Shown here: positions 41,956-51,190 of the stretch, one piece after another
Numbering within the stretch: the stretch's first letter is position 1
Layout of the letters: each line of letters starts with the position of its first letter
From: Clostridia bacterium
GTDB lineage: Bacteria > Bacillota_A > Clostridia > Oscillospirales > CAG-272
Direction of reading: 5' to 3'
NCBI GenBank assembly: GCA_017501345.1
Contig: JAFVXC010000027.1
Coordinates: forward strand, 1-64,000
Length of the DNA: 64,000 bases
The notes under the pieces: generated by a model
Told to the model about the DNA's origin: nothing
Seen by the model: only the letters and a program-made list of their open reading frames with translations
Database searches by the model: none
Made by a program: the position numbers and the translations under genes

Positions 41956-42433
41956 AGTGCGCTCCGTTTTCGATTTTCGTGGTGTCGACGCCCGTCATCA
42001 GCGATTCGCCCGCCTTCGAGACAGACCACCAGGACTGATTCGCATCATAGTCGGCAACGATACCGTTGACTGAGGTGATGTAGATCCCGTAGGGACCGTT
42101 GTCGCCTGCGATGATGCCGTGTGCGAGCAGGGGAGCACCGAGGAATTCCTCGTCGGTCTTAACGGTAAAGGTCACCGAGTAGCCGTCGGCAATGACCTCG
42201 ACCTCTACGGTCTTTGCGCCCTCACCGAAGGTCTTGCTTTCCTTATGGGTAGCGGTCGACCAGAGCGCGGGCAGGGAATCGCCTGCGTCGCTGCCCAGAG
42301 GCACCTGCGAAATCTCGGGCTTTTCGGTGGTTTCGTCTCCTGCTCCCGCAGCGTTGCAGGCGGTGAAGACCGAGAGGAGGGTGAGGATCGCCAGTAGAAT
42401 GGCGAACAGACGGATAGTTTTGTTTGATTTCAT
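41930..42433 (-). CDS. DUF4430 (transcobalamin-like) lipoprotein
   Basis: 167 residues with a lipoprotein signal peptide (lipobox SVFTAC). The mature domain (about 60-165) matches DUF4430, related to the C-terminal domain of intrinsic factor and transcobalamin; the hallmark is GIYITSVNGIVADYDANQSWWSVSKAGE. It most likely captures cobalamin or an analogue outside the cell. First gene after the riboswitch, AAAAAGGAG before the ATG, and it overlaps the S component gene. The pair looks like a capture-and-import unit. Confidence 0.9.
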   Translation of the reverse strand: MKSNKTIRLFAILLAILTLLSVFTACNAAGAGDETTEKPEISQVPLGSDAGDSLPALWSTATHKESKTFGEGAKTVEVEVIADGYSVTFTVKTDEEFLGAPLLAHGIIAGDNGPYGIYITSVNGIVADYDANQSWWSVSKAGESLMTGVDTTKIENGAHYELTYKIG

Positions 42434-42541
42434 TTTTGAAATCTCCTTTTTGTATTGTATTTTTCAATACGCAAGGATAAAAATGACGATATCCTCCACC
42501 GTGTGCTTTACGCATACGGCTGCCCGAGGACTCGGCACGTC

Positions 42542-42652
42542 ACGGTACGATCGGCATTCCGACTTCGGAGGCGTTCTCTGCATCATCCTCCGTTACGGCA
42601 GTGGCTGCTGCTGCGGATTTGCACCGCATTTCCCGATCCTCGGGCGTACCGT
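42542..42652 (-). promoter_or_regulatory. Cobalamin riboswitch aptamer (compact)
   Basis: Read on the minus strand the core carries the B12 consensus elements in order: GGGAAATGCGGTGCAAATCC, then GCAGCCACTGCCG (B12 box GCCACTG), then CGAAGTCGGAATGCC. The ends pair perfectly (ACGGTACG at 42645-42652 with CGTACCGT at 42542-42549), giving a closed P1 helix and an aptamer of about 111 nt, shorter than class I. Downstream on the minus strand lie a CCGAG-CTCGG hairpin (near 42525-42536) and a stem before the ribosome-binding site, the likely expression platform for control of the DUF4430 gene. Confidence 0.9.
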
Positions 42653-42775
42653 CAGGCAGTACGTCCGATCCCGAAATTTCCGGAAAATTTCGGTGAACCG
42701 TGTTCTAAACTCGCGCTGAAAGCAATAGAATGCTTACAGAATGGTATGAAAATGAATAATCGTGCGAATATTCAC

Positions 42776-42808
42776 TTTTCCACAGACTGTGGAAAAGCGT
42801 GTGGAAAA
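42776..42808. other. Cluster of DnaA-box-like sequences
   Basis: TTTTCCACA (42776-42784), then TGTGGAAAA twice (42788-42796 and 42800-42808), the first two forming a palindrome. They differ by one base from the DnaA box TTATCCACA. They sit in the 280-bp spacer between the riboswitch and holA, about 1.5 kb before rpmH. A role in replication control or DnaA regulation is possible; dnaA itself is not in the window. Confidence 0.4.
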
Positions 42809-42932
42809 TGTGGGATCTTGGCGGTTTTTTTCGACCGCATTCGGCAAGAAATCGGTAAAATTATACGCTTTTATATACAGAAGACCGAGGAGAAGCCGTA
42901 TCATTATGAATTGATTGTACCGCTTGCCTTTT

Positions 42933-43967
42933 TTATAGGGCACAGATGACGCGCTCGATCGCGGCGTAGCCGTCCGACGGCGACTGCTTCAGCAGAATGT
43001 CCGCCTCGGTCGTGAGCGAAAGCGCGTGAAGAAGACGCCTTGCGCCCGATTGCACGGCGCTTTTTTGGTAGAGACGCGCCTTGTATTCGTGGAATTTCAG
43101 CCGCTTCTGGACGTCGTAGATGCTCACGCCGCCCTCGGTCCAGGTAAAGACCGTGTAAAGATCGCAGAAAACGCGGGTGATCTCGGACAGGGCAACGATC
43201 GGCTCGATGCGGCGCCTTTTCATATCGGCGAGGATCGTGAGAGCATCTGTATTCCGACCCTCCATCAGCGCGTTGGCGAACGCAAAGGCGTCGTGCTCGG
43301 TTGAGCTGATCGCGACATAGCGGACGTCGTCCTCCGTTACTGCCGTTTTGCCATCCGCCAGCACGTAGTAGCTGATCTTATCGATCTCACCCGAGAGGAC
43401 GAACATATCCGAGCCGCAAAGCTCGACGACGAGGCGACAGACCTCGGGGGAAGCTGAGACCTTGTTGTGCTCGAAGTGCTTTCCGCACCACGATGCGAGC
43501 CGCGACGGTGTGGAGCGCTCGAAATGTACGGGTGTGAGATGCTGTGAGAGCTTCGTCAGCGCCGCAGACGGACGCTTTGGGAGGATGCCCGGATTCAGAA
43601 GCCCCGAGGGGACAGACAGGATCACCACATTGTAGTCGTACTCGTTGATCGCCGCAAGGGCATCACAGAGCGCGTCGAGCTCGGAGGGGCGCATCGCATC
43701 GACCGCAAGCCCCGTGAGGGTGACGATCTTCTGCTCGGCTCCCATCGGGAGGGGCATCAGTGCGTCGAGGAGCTTCGACGGGGAAAAGTCGAGTGCATCG
43801 AGACGAAGGTCGTTGAAGAAGGCGAACGCCTCGTCGGGTGCGACGGTCTTCCGTGCGGCGTCGAGGTCAAGCTGCTTCAGATAGTCCTCGTCGCCGAAAA
43901 AGAGATATCCGCCCGAAAGCCCATTTTTCAGCTGCCTTCGGAAATCCGCTTCGGTGATCATTTGCAT
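42933..43967 (-). CDS. holA: DNA polymerase III delta subunit
   Basis: 344 residues of the clamp-loader delta subunit, which opens the sliding clamp. Typical features: YLFFGDEDYLKQ at the N-terminus, VVILSVPSG (Rossmann-like strand), DMFVLSGEIDKISYY-type LxxEIDKL motif, and IAVISSTEHDAFAF-like YVAISSTEHDAFAFANALMEG. The ATG at 43967 (with a second Met two codons later) follows a GGGAG stretch. Placed next to rpmH and near DnaA-like boxes. No ssrA or rpsT neighbour, which often follows holA. Confidence 0.9.
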   Translation of the reverse strand: MQMITEADFRRQLKNGLSGGYLFFGDEDYLKQLDLDAARKTVAPDEAFAFFNDLRLDALDFSPSKLLDALMPLPMGAEQKIVTLTGLAVDAMRPSELDALCDALAAINEYDYNVVILSVPSGLLNPGILPKRPSAALTKLSQHLTPVHFERSTPSRLASWCGKHFEHNKVSASPEVCRLVVELCGSDMFVLSGEIDKISYYVLADGKTAVTEDDVRYVAISSTEHDAFAFANALMEGRNTDALTILADMKRRRIEPIVALSEITRVFCDLYTVFTWTEGGVSIYDVQKRLKFHEYKARLYQKSAVQSGARRLLHALSLTTEADILLKQSPSDGYAAIERVICAL

Positions 43968-44130
43968 CGCGCTCCCGTCCCTTCTCTCGTTTTCCTTCAT
44001 TATACCCGAAGTGCGGGGGAATGTCAACGGTTTCTCGGCATTTTTTCGGGAACGCGGCGTCCGTTTGACGCGTCTTTTCGGAAAACGCAGAAAAAAGCGC
44101 GAAAAAAACGAAAAAATTTTCGCGAAGCCC

Positions 44131-44160
44131 TTGACAAACGAACCGTAGTTGGTGTATAAT
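44131..44160 (+). promoter_or_regulatory. Promoter of the rpmH operon
   Basis: TTGACA (44131-44136) and TATAAT (44155-44160), 18-bp spacer. The 5' leader before rpmH is about 140 nt with no ORF. Confidence 0.85.
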
Positions 44161-44309
44161 ATACGATGTTATTGTGTGAGCGCTGATGAGTTTCTCGAGA
44201 TGCGCTTCCCGAGTACAGTATACCTACAGAGAGAATGTCCGCTTCCCATAGTGCGGGCAGCCGCCGGGACGGAAGATCACGGACAAGATAAACAAAGGAG
44301 GTGCGACAA

Positions 44310-44444
44310 ATGCTTAGAACCTATCAGCCGAAGAAGCTCCAGAGAAAGAAGGAGCACGGATTCAGAAAGAGAATGGCTACCGCAGACGGTAGAAAAGTCC
44401 TCAAGAGAAGACGCGCAAAGGGTAGAAAGAGACTGACCTACTGA
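44310..44444 (+). CDS. rpmH: 50S ribosomal protein L34
   Basis: A 44-residue basic protein, [19 protein letters not shown] followed by [19 protein letters not shown], the standard L34 sequence. It lies in the 50S subunit near the exit tunnel. AAAGGAGG before the ATG. First gene of the conserved rpmH-rnpA-yidD-yidC-jag-mnmE cluster. Confidence 0.97.
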   Translation: MLRTYQPKKLQRKKEHGFRKRMATADGRKVLKRRRAKGRKRLTY

Positions 44445-44663
44445 TTTTAGATCGGGGCGGTCAGATACCGTAAGAGGTCACGGACGTTACGCGAAAGATA
44501 AACACTTCAGCGAGCGACCCTGACCTCTGTTTCTCTGTTCGGACAAGCTTTGTGCGCGTTCGGATGGAGCCGCGCGGCGAGCGGATCTCGCCGAAAACAA
44601 CGGTACTGTAAAGGGAAGAGCGAGAGAACACGAGAAGCGAGAAGAGAGGGGGACAGGCATTGT

Positions 44664-45077
44664 ATGAAAAATCCGGCAATTACCGAAAATCATCTTTATC
44701 TGAAGACCTTTCGTAAGGGTAAGCGCTTCAGCGGGAGGATCCTCTCCGTATACGTTCTGAAGGACTACGGTGCAGAGCGGCTCAGAAGGGCCGATCCGCT
44801 TCATCGCGTCAGAAACCGTCTCGGGCTGTCGGTCACGAAGAAGGTAGGCGGCGCTGTGGTACGGAGTCGTGTCAAGCGCATTTTGCGCGCGGGATACGAT
44901 GCTGTGAAGAGTGAATTGTGCACGGGCTATCTCATAGTGATCAGTCCGTATCCGAGAGCGGCAGAGTGCAGTAGCACCGACGTTGCGCGTGAGCTTCGCT
45001 ATGCGTTCCGTAAGCTCGATATGCTGAAGGACACCTGCGGGAAAAAGCCGCAGGCACCAAAAAACCCGACACAATGA
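44664..45077 (+). CDS. rnpA: Ribonuclease P protein component
   Basis: 137 residues. Small basic protein that assists RNase P RNA in cutting tRNA 5' leaders. The RNR motif [20 protein letters not shown] (about 65-84, [10 protein letters not shown].RNRxKR in the family) and the N-terminal [12 protein letters not shown] fit. It starts 219 bp after rpmH, a longer than usual gap, without a terminator seen. Its end overlaps yidD by ATGA. Confidence 0.95.
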   Translation: MKNPAITENHLYLKTFRKGKRFSGRILSVYVLKDYGAERLRRADPLHRVRNRLGLSVTKKVGGAVVRSRVKRILRAGYDAVKSELCTGYLIVISPYPRAAECSSTDVARELRYAFRKLDMLKDTCGKKPQAPKNPTQ

Positions 45078-45421
45078 AATATCTGTTTATCTGGCTCATC
45101 CGATTTTACAGGCGCTTCATTTCACCGCTGAAAAAGCCCTGCTGCCGATTTACGCCGTCCTGCTCCGCCTATGCCCTTGAGGCATTTCAGAAACGTGGAT
45201 TTTTTGTCGGCTTCGCTCTTACGGTATGGCGCATCCTGCGCTGTAATCCCTTCTGTATGCCGGGATACGATCCCGTGCCCGACGTGGGATTCGATCATTT
45301 TCCCGCAAGAATACCGAAGTACGCAAACGGACAGGAACATAAAAAGGAACGGCAGAGCACGGGTGGAAACGAAGAGGCGTCGGAGACCGCGGACGAACGC
45401 TCTGCGGGAGACTCCGAATAG
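45074..45421 (+). CDS. yidD: Membrane protein insertion efficiency factor YidD
   Basis: 115 residues. The YidD core (about 1-75) is [29 protein letters not shown] and [16 protein letters not shown], with the four Cys. An extension of about 40 charged residues follows. It aids YidC-dependent insertion. Translationally coupled to rnpA. Confidence 0.95.
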   Translation: MKYLFIWLIRFYRRFISPLKKPCCRFTPSCSAYALEAFQKRGFFVGFALTVWRILRCNPFCMPGYDPVPDVGFDHFPARIPKYANGQEHKKERQSTGGNEEASETADERSAGDSE

Positions 45422-45462
45422 GCACGTGCAGGCGTCTCTCTGCACGGGAAAAGAGGAAAACT

Positions 45463-46836
45463 TTGAATTTATGGGATATTATTAACGTTCCGATGGGCTA
45501 CGTGCTCAAATGGTGTAACGCACTGCTGGGAAACGAGTATATTCTCGCGCTCTTCCTGTTTGCGATCATCATTGAGATCCTGCTGTTGCCCTTTGGAATC
45601 AAGCAGCAAAAGAATTCCATCCGTCAGGCAAGACTCAAGCCGAAGGAGCTTGCGATCAGAAAGAAATACGCCGGACGTGATGACAAGCAAACACAGCAGA
45701 TGCTTTCCCAGGAAATCTCGGAAATGTATCAAAAGGAAAACTACAGCCCGATGGCGGGCTGCTTGCCGATGCTGATCCAGCTTCCGATCATCATCGCGCT
45801 TTATAACATCGTTCTGAATCCGCTGAGATATATTTGCGGTCTTTCGGAGAGCACGATCGATCAGCTTCTGACCGTTGTGAAGAGCTTCCCCGAGTATGCG
45901 GATCAGCTCGCGAATGCGACCTCGTCGCGTACGATCGAGCTGCTCGGTGCGATGAAGAACCTTATGACCAAGTATGGAAGCGACGTTTTTTCAACCGTTG
46001 AGGGCTTCTCGGACAGCATCTCGGGCGTGGATGCACTCCCGAATCTGACGCTGTTCGGCGGTGCGATCGATCTCGGTATGATCCCGAGCTTTTCAAACCC
46101 CGGTTGGATCCTGCTCGTACCGCTCCTTACCTTTGTCGTTTACTTCGTTTCGATGAAGATCACGCGTAAATTGACCTTCCAGCCCTCGATGGGTGCAAAC
46201 GATCAGGCGATGGGCTGCAGCAACAAGATGATGGACTTTACGATGCCCCTGATGTCGGTATTCATTTCGTTCGGCGTTCCTGCGGCGGTCGGTGTGTACT
46301 GGATCTTCAAGAGCATCGTCAGCACGATCAAGCAGTTCATTCTGCACAAGGCGATGCCCCTTCCTACCTTTACCGAGGAGGATTACAAGGAGGCTGAGCG
46401 CGAGGTCGGCGTACGCAGCAAGACGAATAAGGAAAAGCGTGCCGAGCGCTCTAAGGGCTCGGAGAATAACGCTCCCGTGAAGAAGAGCGAGAAGGTAGGA
46501 TCTGTGCGTTCTCTGCATCACATCGACGACGAGGACTTCGAGGATACGCGCGAGAGAGCAGAGCGCGCGAAGGCGGCGATCGCTGCGGCTGAGGCTGAGA
46601 AGGCGGCGTTGAAGCAGTCGAAGGACGAAAAGATCTCGCTTGACGCCGACGGCGCTATGCTGAAGACCGATGACGCGGTTCGTCCCGAGGGAAAGAAGCG
46701 TGCGAAAAAGGGCGACAAGAGTGCTTCTCTACAGAAGGATTCCGAGGAGAAGAGCCCCGCGGAGGGTATGGAGTCCGCTCCGAGTGAGACCGAAATGCCT
46801 GCCGAGGAAACCGGCGAAAACACAAACAACAACTGA
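45463..46836 (+). CDS. yidC: Membrane protein insertase YidC/SpoIIIJ
   Basis: 457 residues. The five-helix insertase domain (about 10-290) has the basic hydrophilic groove sequence (KQQKNSIRQARLKPKELAIRKKY split over helix 1 end) and MAGCLPMLIQLPIIIALY. A long cytosolic tail (about 300-457), first basic and then acidic, could bind ribosomes. TTG start: the AGAGG site is 6-7 bp upstream and no better start exists. Works with the YidD and Jag neighbours. Confidence 0.93.
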   Translation: MNLWDIINVPMGYVLKWCNALLGNEYILALFLFAIIIEILLLPFGIKQQKNSIRQARLKPKELAIRKKYAGRDDKQTQQMLSQEISEMYQKENYSPMAGCLPMLIQLPIIIALYNIVLNPLRYICGLSESTIDQLLTVVKSFPEYADQLANATSSRTIELLGAMKNLMTKYGSDVFSTVEGFSDSISGVDALPNLTLFGGAIDLGMIPSFSNPGWILLVPLLTFVVYFVSMKITRKLTFQPSMGANDQAMGCSNKMMDFTMPLMSVFISFGVPAAVGVYWIFKSIVSTIKQFILHKAMPLPTFTEEDYKEAEREVGVRSKTNKEKRAERSKGSENNAPVKKSEKVGSVRSLHHIDDEDFEDTRERAERAKAAIAAAEAEKAALKQSKDEKISLDADGAMLKTDDAVRPEGKKRAKKGDKSASLQKDSEEKSPAEGMESAPSETEMPAEETGENTNNN

Positions 46837-46862
46837 GACGGAAAAGGAAACGATAGATAACT

Positions 46863-47543
46863 ATGGAAAAGAAAGTGATTATTTCCGCTAAAACGACGGA
46901 AGAAGCGATCAGTAAGGCGGTAGAGGAGCTCGGCGCACCGAGTGCCGATGCCGTCAAGGTCACCGTTCTGGAGGAGGCAACAAAGGGCTTCCTCGGACTC
47001 GGCGCAAAGCAGGCGAAGATCGAGGCTGTCTATAAGCTCGGCAATGAATACTGCGCACTTGAATTTGTGAAGCAGCTCCTCGCTGATATGGAGATCTCGG
47101 CAGAGGTCAGGATGCAGGATGGCGACAACGACGACAAGCTCATCACCATCGAGGGTGACGGCGCAGGCGCGCTGATCGGTCACCACGGTGATACGCTCGA
47201 CTCGCTCCAGTATCTTGCAAACCTTGCGGCAAACAAAAAGCAGCCCGGCGAGAAGCGCGAGTACGTGAAGATCACCATTGACATTGAGGGCTACCGTAGA
47301 AAGCGCGAGGAGACCCTCCGCGCACTTGCGAGACGTAAGGCAGAGCTCGTTCTGAAGTACAAGAAGAGCATTATGCTCGAGCCTATGACGCCCTACGAGC
47401 GTCGCATCATTCACTCCGAGGTGCAGAATATCAGCGGCGTTTCGACGAATTCGATCGGAAGCGAGAACAGCCGCAAGGTCGTTCTGTATCTTGACGAGAC
47501 GGCTTCGGCAGAAACCGACAGCTACGGCTTCGACGAGGAATAA
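46863..47543 (+). CDS. jag: RNA-binding protein Jag/KhpB
   Basis: 226 residues with the three Jag parts: Jag_N domain (about 1-55, ending FLGLGAKQAKI), KH domain (about 75-145) with the GxxG loop in LIGHHGDTLDSLQYL, and R3H domain (about 150-215) with RRIIHSEV. It binds RNA and influences cell division and envelope growth in Firmicutes. 27 bp after yidC, in the same operon. Confidence 0.95.
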   Translation: MEKKVIISAKTTEEAISKAVEELGAPSADAVKVTVLEEATKGFLGLGAKQAKIEAVYKLGNEYCALEFVKQLLADMEISAEVRMQDGDNDDKLITIEGDGAGALIGHHGDTLDSLQYLANLAANKKQPGEKREYVKITIDIEGYRRKREETLRALARRKAELVLKYKKSIMLEPMTPYERRIIHSEVQNISGVSTNSIGSENSRKVVLYLDETASAETDSYGFDEE

Positions 47544-47554
47544 GGCTATGAAAA

Positions 47555-47590
47555 GGGGCTGTTCGGTTTCGTTCAGCCCCAATTTATTTT
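47555..47590 (+). terminator. Terminator between jag and mnmE
   Basis: Stem GGGGCTG / CAGCCCC at 47555-47580 followed by AATTTATTTT. Modest. Confidence 0.65.
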
Positions 47591-47627
47591 GCGTTGCGCG
47601 AGGCGCGACGGAGGAATAGGAGATCTT

Positions 47628-49019
47628 ATGCAGCTTTACGATACCATAGCGGCGGTCAGTACACCGCGCGGAAGGGGTGGCGTTGCGCTGATCCGTATTT
47701 CGGGAGAGGGGGCAGTCGCTGTTGCCGACCGCGTCTTTTTTCCGAGGAACGGCAAGGCGATGCACGCGCTCTCCCCGTCTCGCTTCGTTTACGGTGAGAT
47801 CCGTATGCCCGGGGAAGCCGCGGCGATCGACGACGGAATGGCGGTCGTATTTCGTGCGCCGCACTCCTTCACGGGGGAGGACACGGTCGAGATCACCTGC
47901 CACGGCGGTGTGCTTGTGACCGAGGTGGTGCTTTCTGCCGTTTTGGCGGCAGGTGCACGTCCCGCAGAGGCGGGGGAATTTACCCGCCGCGCCTTTGTGA
48001 ATGGCAAGCTCGCGCTTTCCGAGGCAGAGGCACTCGGTACGCTTCTCGACGCGCGGACCGACAGTCAGCTTCGTCTTTCGAGGGGCGGTATGGAGGGGCG
48101 GCTTTCCACACGCGTGGATGCGCTTTCCGCGCGGCTTCGGCACGTCCTCGCATCGGTCTACGCGAGGATCGACTATCCCGACGAGGAGCTTGCCGATCTC
48201 TCGGACGTTGAAATGAAGGCGCTTCTCTCGGAGATCGCCGCTGAGGCGAAGACGCTTGCGGATACCTACCGTACGGGACACGCCGCGATGGAGGGCATTG
48301 ACACCGTCATCTGCGGTCCTGCGAACGCGGGAAAGAGCTCACTTTATAACGCGCTTGTTGGCAGGGAGGCGGCGATCGTGACCGACGTTGCGGGAACGAC
48401 GCGTGATATGCTTTCGGAGACCGTGGCGCTCGGCAGGGTCACGCTTCGGCTGACCGATACCGCGGGACTCAGGGAAACCGAGGACAGGGTCGAGCAGATC
48501 GGCATTGACCGCGCGAGGCGGGCGGTGGAGAATGCCGAGCTGATCCTCGCGGTTTTCGACGCATCCTCCCCGATCTGCGACGAATCCGAGGCGCTTCTTT
48601 CCTCGCTCGGCAGTCGGAAGGACAGCACGGTCGTGCTTCTCAACAAATCTGACGAAGGCGCTTCGTCCGCTTGGGAAATGCGCACCGCGGGCTTTCCGCA
48701 TCTTCTTTCGATCTCGCTGAAGGAGGATCCCGACGCCGCCGTTTCGGCGCTCCGCCAAAGCGTTGAGGCGCTCTTTACGGATGGCTCGCTCGATCTCTCG
48801 AGTGACGCTGTGGTTGCGAACGCGCGGCAGTACGCGGCGATCGTGCGCGCTGTCGAATGCCTTGAGAGGGCGATCGAGGCGATCGACGGGGGACTTCAGG
48901 CAGATCTGTACTGTCTCGACGCCGAGGAGGCGCTTTCGGCATTCGGAGAGCTTGACGGCAGGGAAGTCGGCGAAGAGATCGTCGCGGAGATATTTTCACA
49001 TTTTTGTGTTGGAAAATAG
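47628..49019 (+). CDS. mnmE: tRNA modification GTPase MnmE
   Basis: 463 residues. N-terminal folate-binding domain (about 1-118), helical domain and GTPase domain with G1 GPANAGKSSL (about 229-238), G4 NKSD (about 338) and the closing FCVGK motif whose Cys is catalytic. With MnmG it forms the 5-carboxymethylaminomethyl group on wobble uridine. The ATG at 47628 follows AATAGGAG. MnmG, which usually follows, is absent; YfcE-like phosphodiesterase is next. Confidence 0.95.
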   Translation: MQLYDTIAAVSTPRGRGGVALIRISGEGAVAVADRVFFPRNGKAMHALSPSRFVYGEIRMPGEAAAIDDGMAVVFRAPHSFTGEDTVEITCHGGVLVTEVVLSAVLAAGARPAEAGEFTRRAFVNGKLALSEAEALGTLLDARTDSQLRLSRGGMEGRLSTRVDALSARLRHVLASVYARIDYPDEELADLSDVEMKALLSEIAAEAKTLADTYRTGHAAMEGIDTVICGPANAGKSSLYNALVGREAAIVTDVAGTTRDMLSETVALGRVTLRLTDTAGLRETEDRVEQIGIDRARRAVENAELILAVFDASSPICDESEALLSSLGSRKDSTVVLLNKSDEGASSAWEMRTAGFPHLLSISLKEDPDAAVSALRQSVEALFTDGSLDLSSDAVVANARQYAAIVRAVECLERAIEAIDGGLQADLYCLDAEEALSAFGELDGREVGEEIVAEIFSHFCVGK

Positions 49020-49154
49020 TCCGACACTATCCTCGCCTGTATTTATAACCGTCCTTGTCGGACATCCATTCGCACTTTTCGCGCGAGGCGTGAAATCGCA
49101 AGCGAAGCGTGCGAATGCAAGGCCTGTCTAAACATATAAATAAGAGGTACCAAT

Positions 49155-49712
49155 ATGAACAACGAAAAAATCCTGATCGCATCCGATCTGCACGGCGACG
49201 CCGCTTGCACCGATCAGCTTCTCGCGCGTCTTGACGCAGAGGGCGCGGAGCTTTGCATCCTGCTCGGAGATCTTTTATATCACGGTCCGCGCAACGATCT
49301 GCCTGCGGGCTACGCGCCGAAGAGGTCGATCGAGCTTCTGAACGCGGTGCGTGACCGCCTCCTTTGCGTGAGAGGCAACTGCGACACCGAGGTCGATCAG
49401 ATGGTGCTGAATTTCCCCGTGCTCGCGGATTACGCCGTGATCGTGCTCGGTGGGAAGCGTGTCTATCTCACCCACGGTCACAAGTGGAACGCGGAGAATC
49501 CGCTTCCGATGGCAAAGGGCGACCTGATGCTTTGCGGTCACACGCACGTTCCGACTGTGATCCCATTCGGGGACGGCAACCGTTATCTGAACCCCGGCTC
49601 GGTCTCGATCCCGAAGGAACAGAGCCCGAAAAGCTATATGGTCTACGAGAACGGCGTTTTCGAATGGAAAAGACTTGAAAACGGTGAGGTCTACCGCACC
49701 GAGGCGCTTTGA
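49155..49712 (+). CDS. YfcE-type metallophosphodiesterase
   Basis: 185 residues of the calcineurin-like phosphoesterase fold: SDLHGD, GDLLYHGPRN, GNCDTEV, THGH and GHTHVPT are the metal-binding motifs in order. YfcE/MJ0936 hydrolyse phosphodiesters or cyclic nucleotides in vitro; the in-vivo substrate is unknown. Starts with MNNEKILIASDLHG; AAGAGG precedes. Confidence 0.93.
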   Translation: MNNEKILIASDLHGDAACTDQLLARLDAEGAELCILLGDLLYHGPRNDLPAGYAPKRSIELLNAVRDRLLCVRGNCDTEVDQMVLNFPVLADYAVIVLGGKRVYLTHGHKWNAENPLPMAKGDLMLCGHTHVPTVIPFGDGNRYLNPGSVSIPKEQSPKSYMVYENGVFEWKRLENGEVYRTEAL

Positions 49713-49731
49713 TCGGGTAGCAGAATAAAAG

Positions 49732-49765
49732 AAAACGGATCCTCTGAAATACGGGGATCCGTTTT
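49732..49765 (+). terminator. Terminator after the YfcE-like gene
   Basis: Perfect 11-bp stem AAAACGGATCC / GGATCCGTTTT with 12-nt loop and T-rich tail; bidirectional. Confidence 0.9.
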
Positions 49766-49802
49766 GTGTTTGAATCGTTTTTGGGGCTATGCTCCGCTGC
49801 GG

Positions 49803-50897
49803 TCAAGGTTTTTCCTGCCTTGTATAGGGGCGGATGCTCTGAATTTTGCTTCGCATAATCAGTCCGCGGGTAAACGGCGTACATAGAAGCGCTCTTTTTA
49901 CCGATTTCATTCGGAGCTTCAGCCGAAGGGAACGCGTATATTTGCGGTAGAGCCGCTGTACGTCCTTGTGGGATCTTCCCTTGGAAAACGCGTCGGCAAG
50001 CATCTTTCCGCTATACATCGCACTGCTGAGTCCCTCAAAGGAGCTGGCACTGATAAAGCCCGCCGCCTCTCCGAGCAGAAAGACGCCTTCGTTTCCCGTA
50101 CAGAAATCCCGCATCACGCGAGGGCTTGAAACAAGACACGCCTCGGTCCTGACAGCCTCACCGAAGGAGCTTCCGAGAAAGGCCTCCAGTCTTGATTTCT
50201 GCGTGTCGAAGGCTTGGCGGCAGTGCTTCTTTTGAAACGCACCGCCAAATATCACGTAGCTTCCCTTATGTATCGTCCACGAGCAGCTGTCGCTTGTTTC
50301 GGCATCAAAGATACACGAATAATAGGGGAGCCTCTGACCCTTATTTTCAAACCACTGTTGTATTGCAATATACTGGACGCGCATCGGGGAAAAGAAGGTG
50401 CGCCGTACGATTGAGCCGCCGCCATCCGCACCGACCACGGCTTTTGCGCGCACCTCTGCTTCGGTCTTTCCGACCTTGATAATAATACCGTAAAGATCTC
50501 CCGATCTGTACAGCTTTTCAGATCTGCCCTTGCGTACGTCAACGTGCGGAGGAATGAGTGAGATCAGCCATCTGTCAAAGGCGTATCTGTCCATATTGAG
50601 ATAATATCTTTGATAATACCGAACCAGCCTTTGACCGATATCAATCGTTTCCACCGCAAAGATCTGCGGGTCCTCGAGAACGCTTTTCGGGAGTGCGAGA
50701 TCGAACCTTGCGAGTAGCCGCTGTGCATCGGGCGCGAGAAGGCCTCCGCACGGCTTTGCCGAATGCCCCGATTGCCCGTCGATCAGAACGATCTTAAGGT
50801 CGGGACGTGCCTTGGCGATTTCCATTACGAAAACAGCTCCCGCAGGACCGGCTCCCACGACGGCAATATCATAAACGGTTTCCTTCGTCTGTTCCAT
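49803..50897 (-). CDS. FAD-dependent oxidoreductase, geranylgeranyl reductase-like
   Basis: 364 residues. FAD-binding N-terminus VVGAGPAGAV (about 13-22), the conserved GADGGGSIVRR (about 151-161), and the third FAD motif GVFLLGEAAGFIS (about 273-285). This is the fold of geranylgeranyl reductase/PHBH enzymes; many Clostridia members are annotated only as NAD(P)/FAD-dependent oxidoreductase. A double bond in an isoprenoid or lipid is the likely substrate type. Single gene, no partner. Confidence 0.85.
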   Translation of the reverse strand: MEQTKETVYDIAVVGAGPAGAVFVMEIAKARPDLKIVLIDGQSGHSAKPCGGLLAPDAQRLLARFDLALPKSVLEDPQIFAVETIDIGQRLVRYYQRYYLNMDRYAFDRWLISLIPPHVDVRKGRSEKLYRSGDLYGIIIKVGKTEAEVRAKAVVGADGGGSIVRRTFFSPMRVQYIAIQQWFENKGQRLPYYSCIFDAETSDSCSWTIHKGSYVIFGGAFQKKHCRQAFDTQKSRLEAFLGSSFGEAVRTEACLVSSPRVMRDFCTGNEGVFLLGEAAGFISASSFEGLSSAMYSGKMLADAFSKGRSHKDVQRLYRKYTRSLRLKLRMKSVKRALLCTPFTRGLIMRSKIQSIRPYTRQEKP

Positions 50898-51190
50898 ATT
50901 TTCCTCACGATCGAAGCGTTTTTCGGTTTCTTTATAGCGTCAGCTGCGGCATTTGCACGCGGAATGCCGATACTTCATTATAGCATAGGAGCCTCAGAAA
51001 ATCAAGTCCCGTTCGTTTCTTTTTCTATTTGGAGGAAGGGGAAGGGTGTGACTTGTATTTTCATTGTTCTTTGTAAAATTTTAGGGAAAGAGCAAGGAAA
51101 TACACGCGATAAATCGGGCGAATGCCGCGCATACTAATCGTGCGGCGGTGTTTTTCCGCCGTTCAAACGAACGAAAGGATTTTTCGGAAA

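Noticed and set aside
44028..44309. Possible origin of replication upstream of rpmH
   Set aside because: The AT content and lack of dnaA do not support oriC directly here; the only DnaA-like boxes are at 42776-42808 and are reported as a weak finding.
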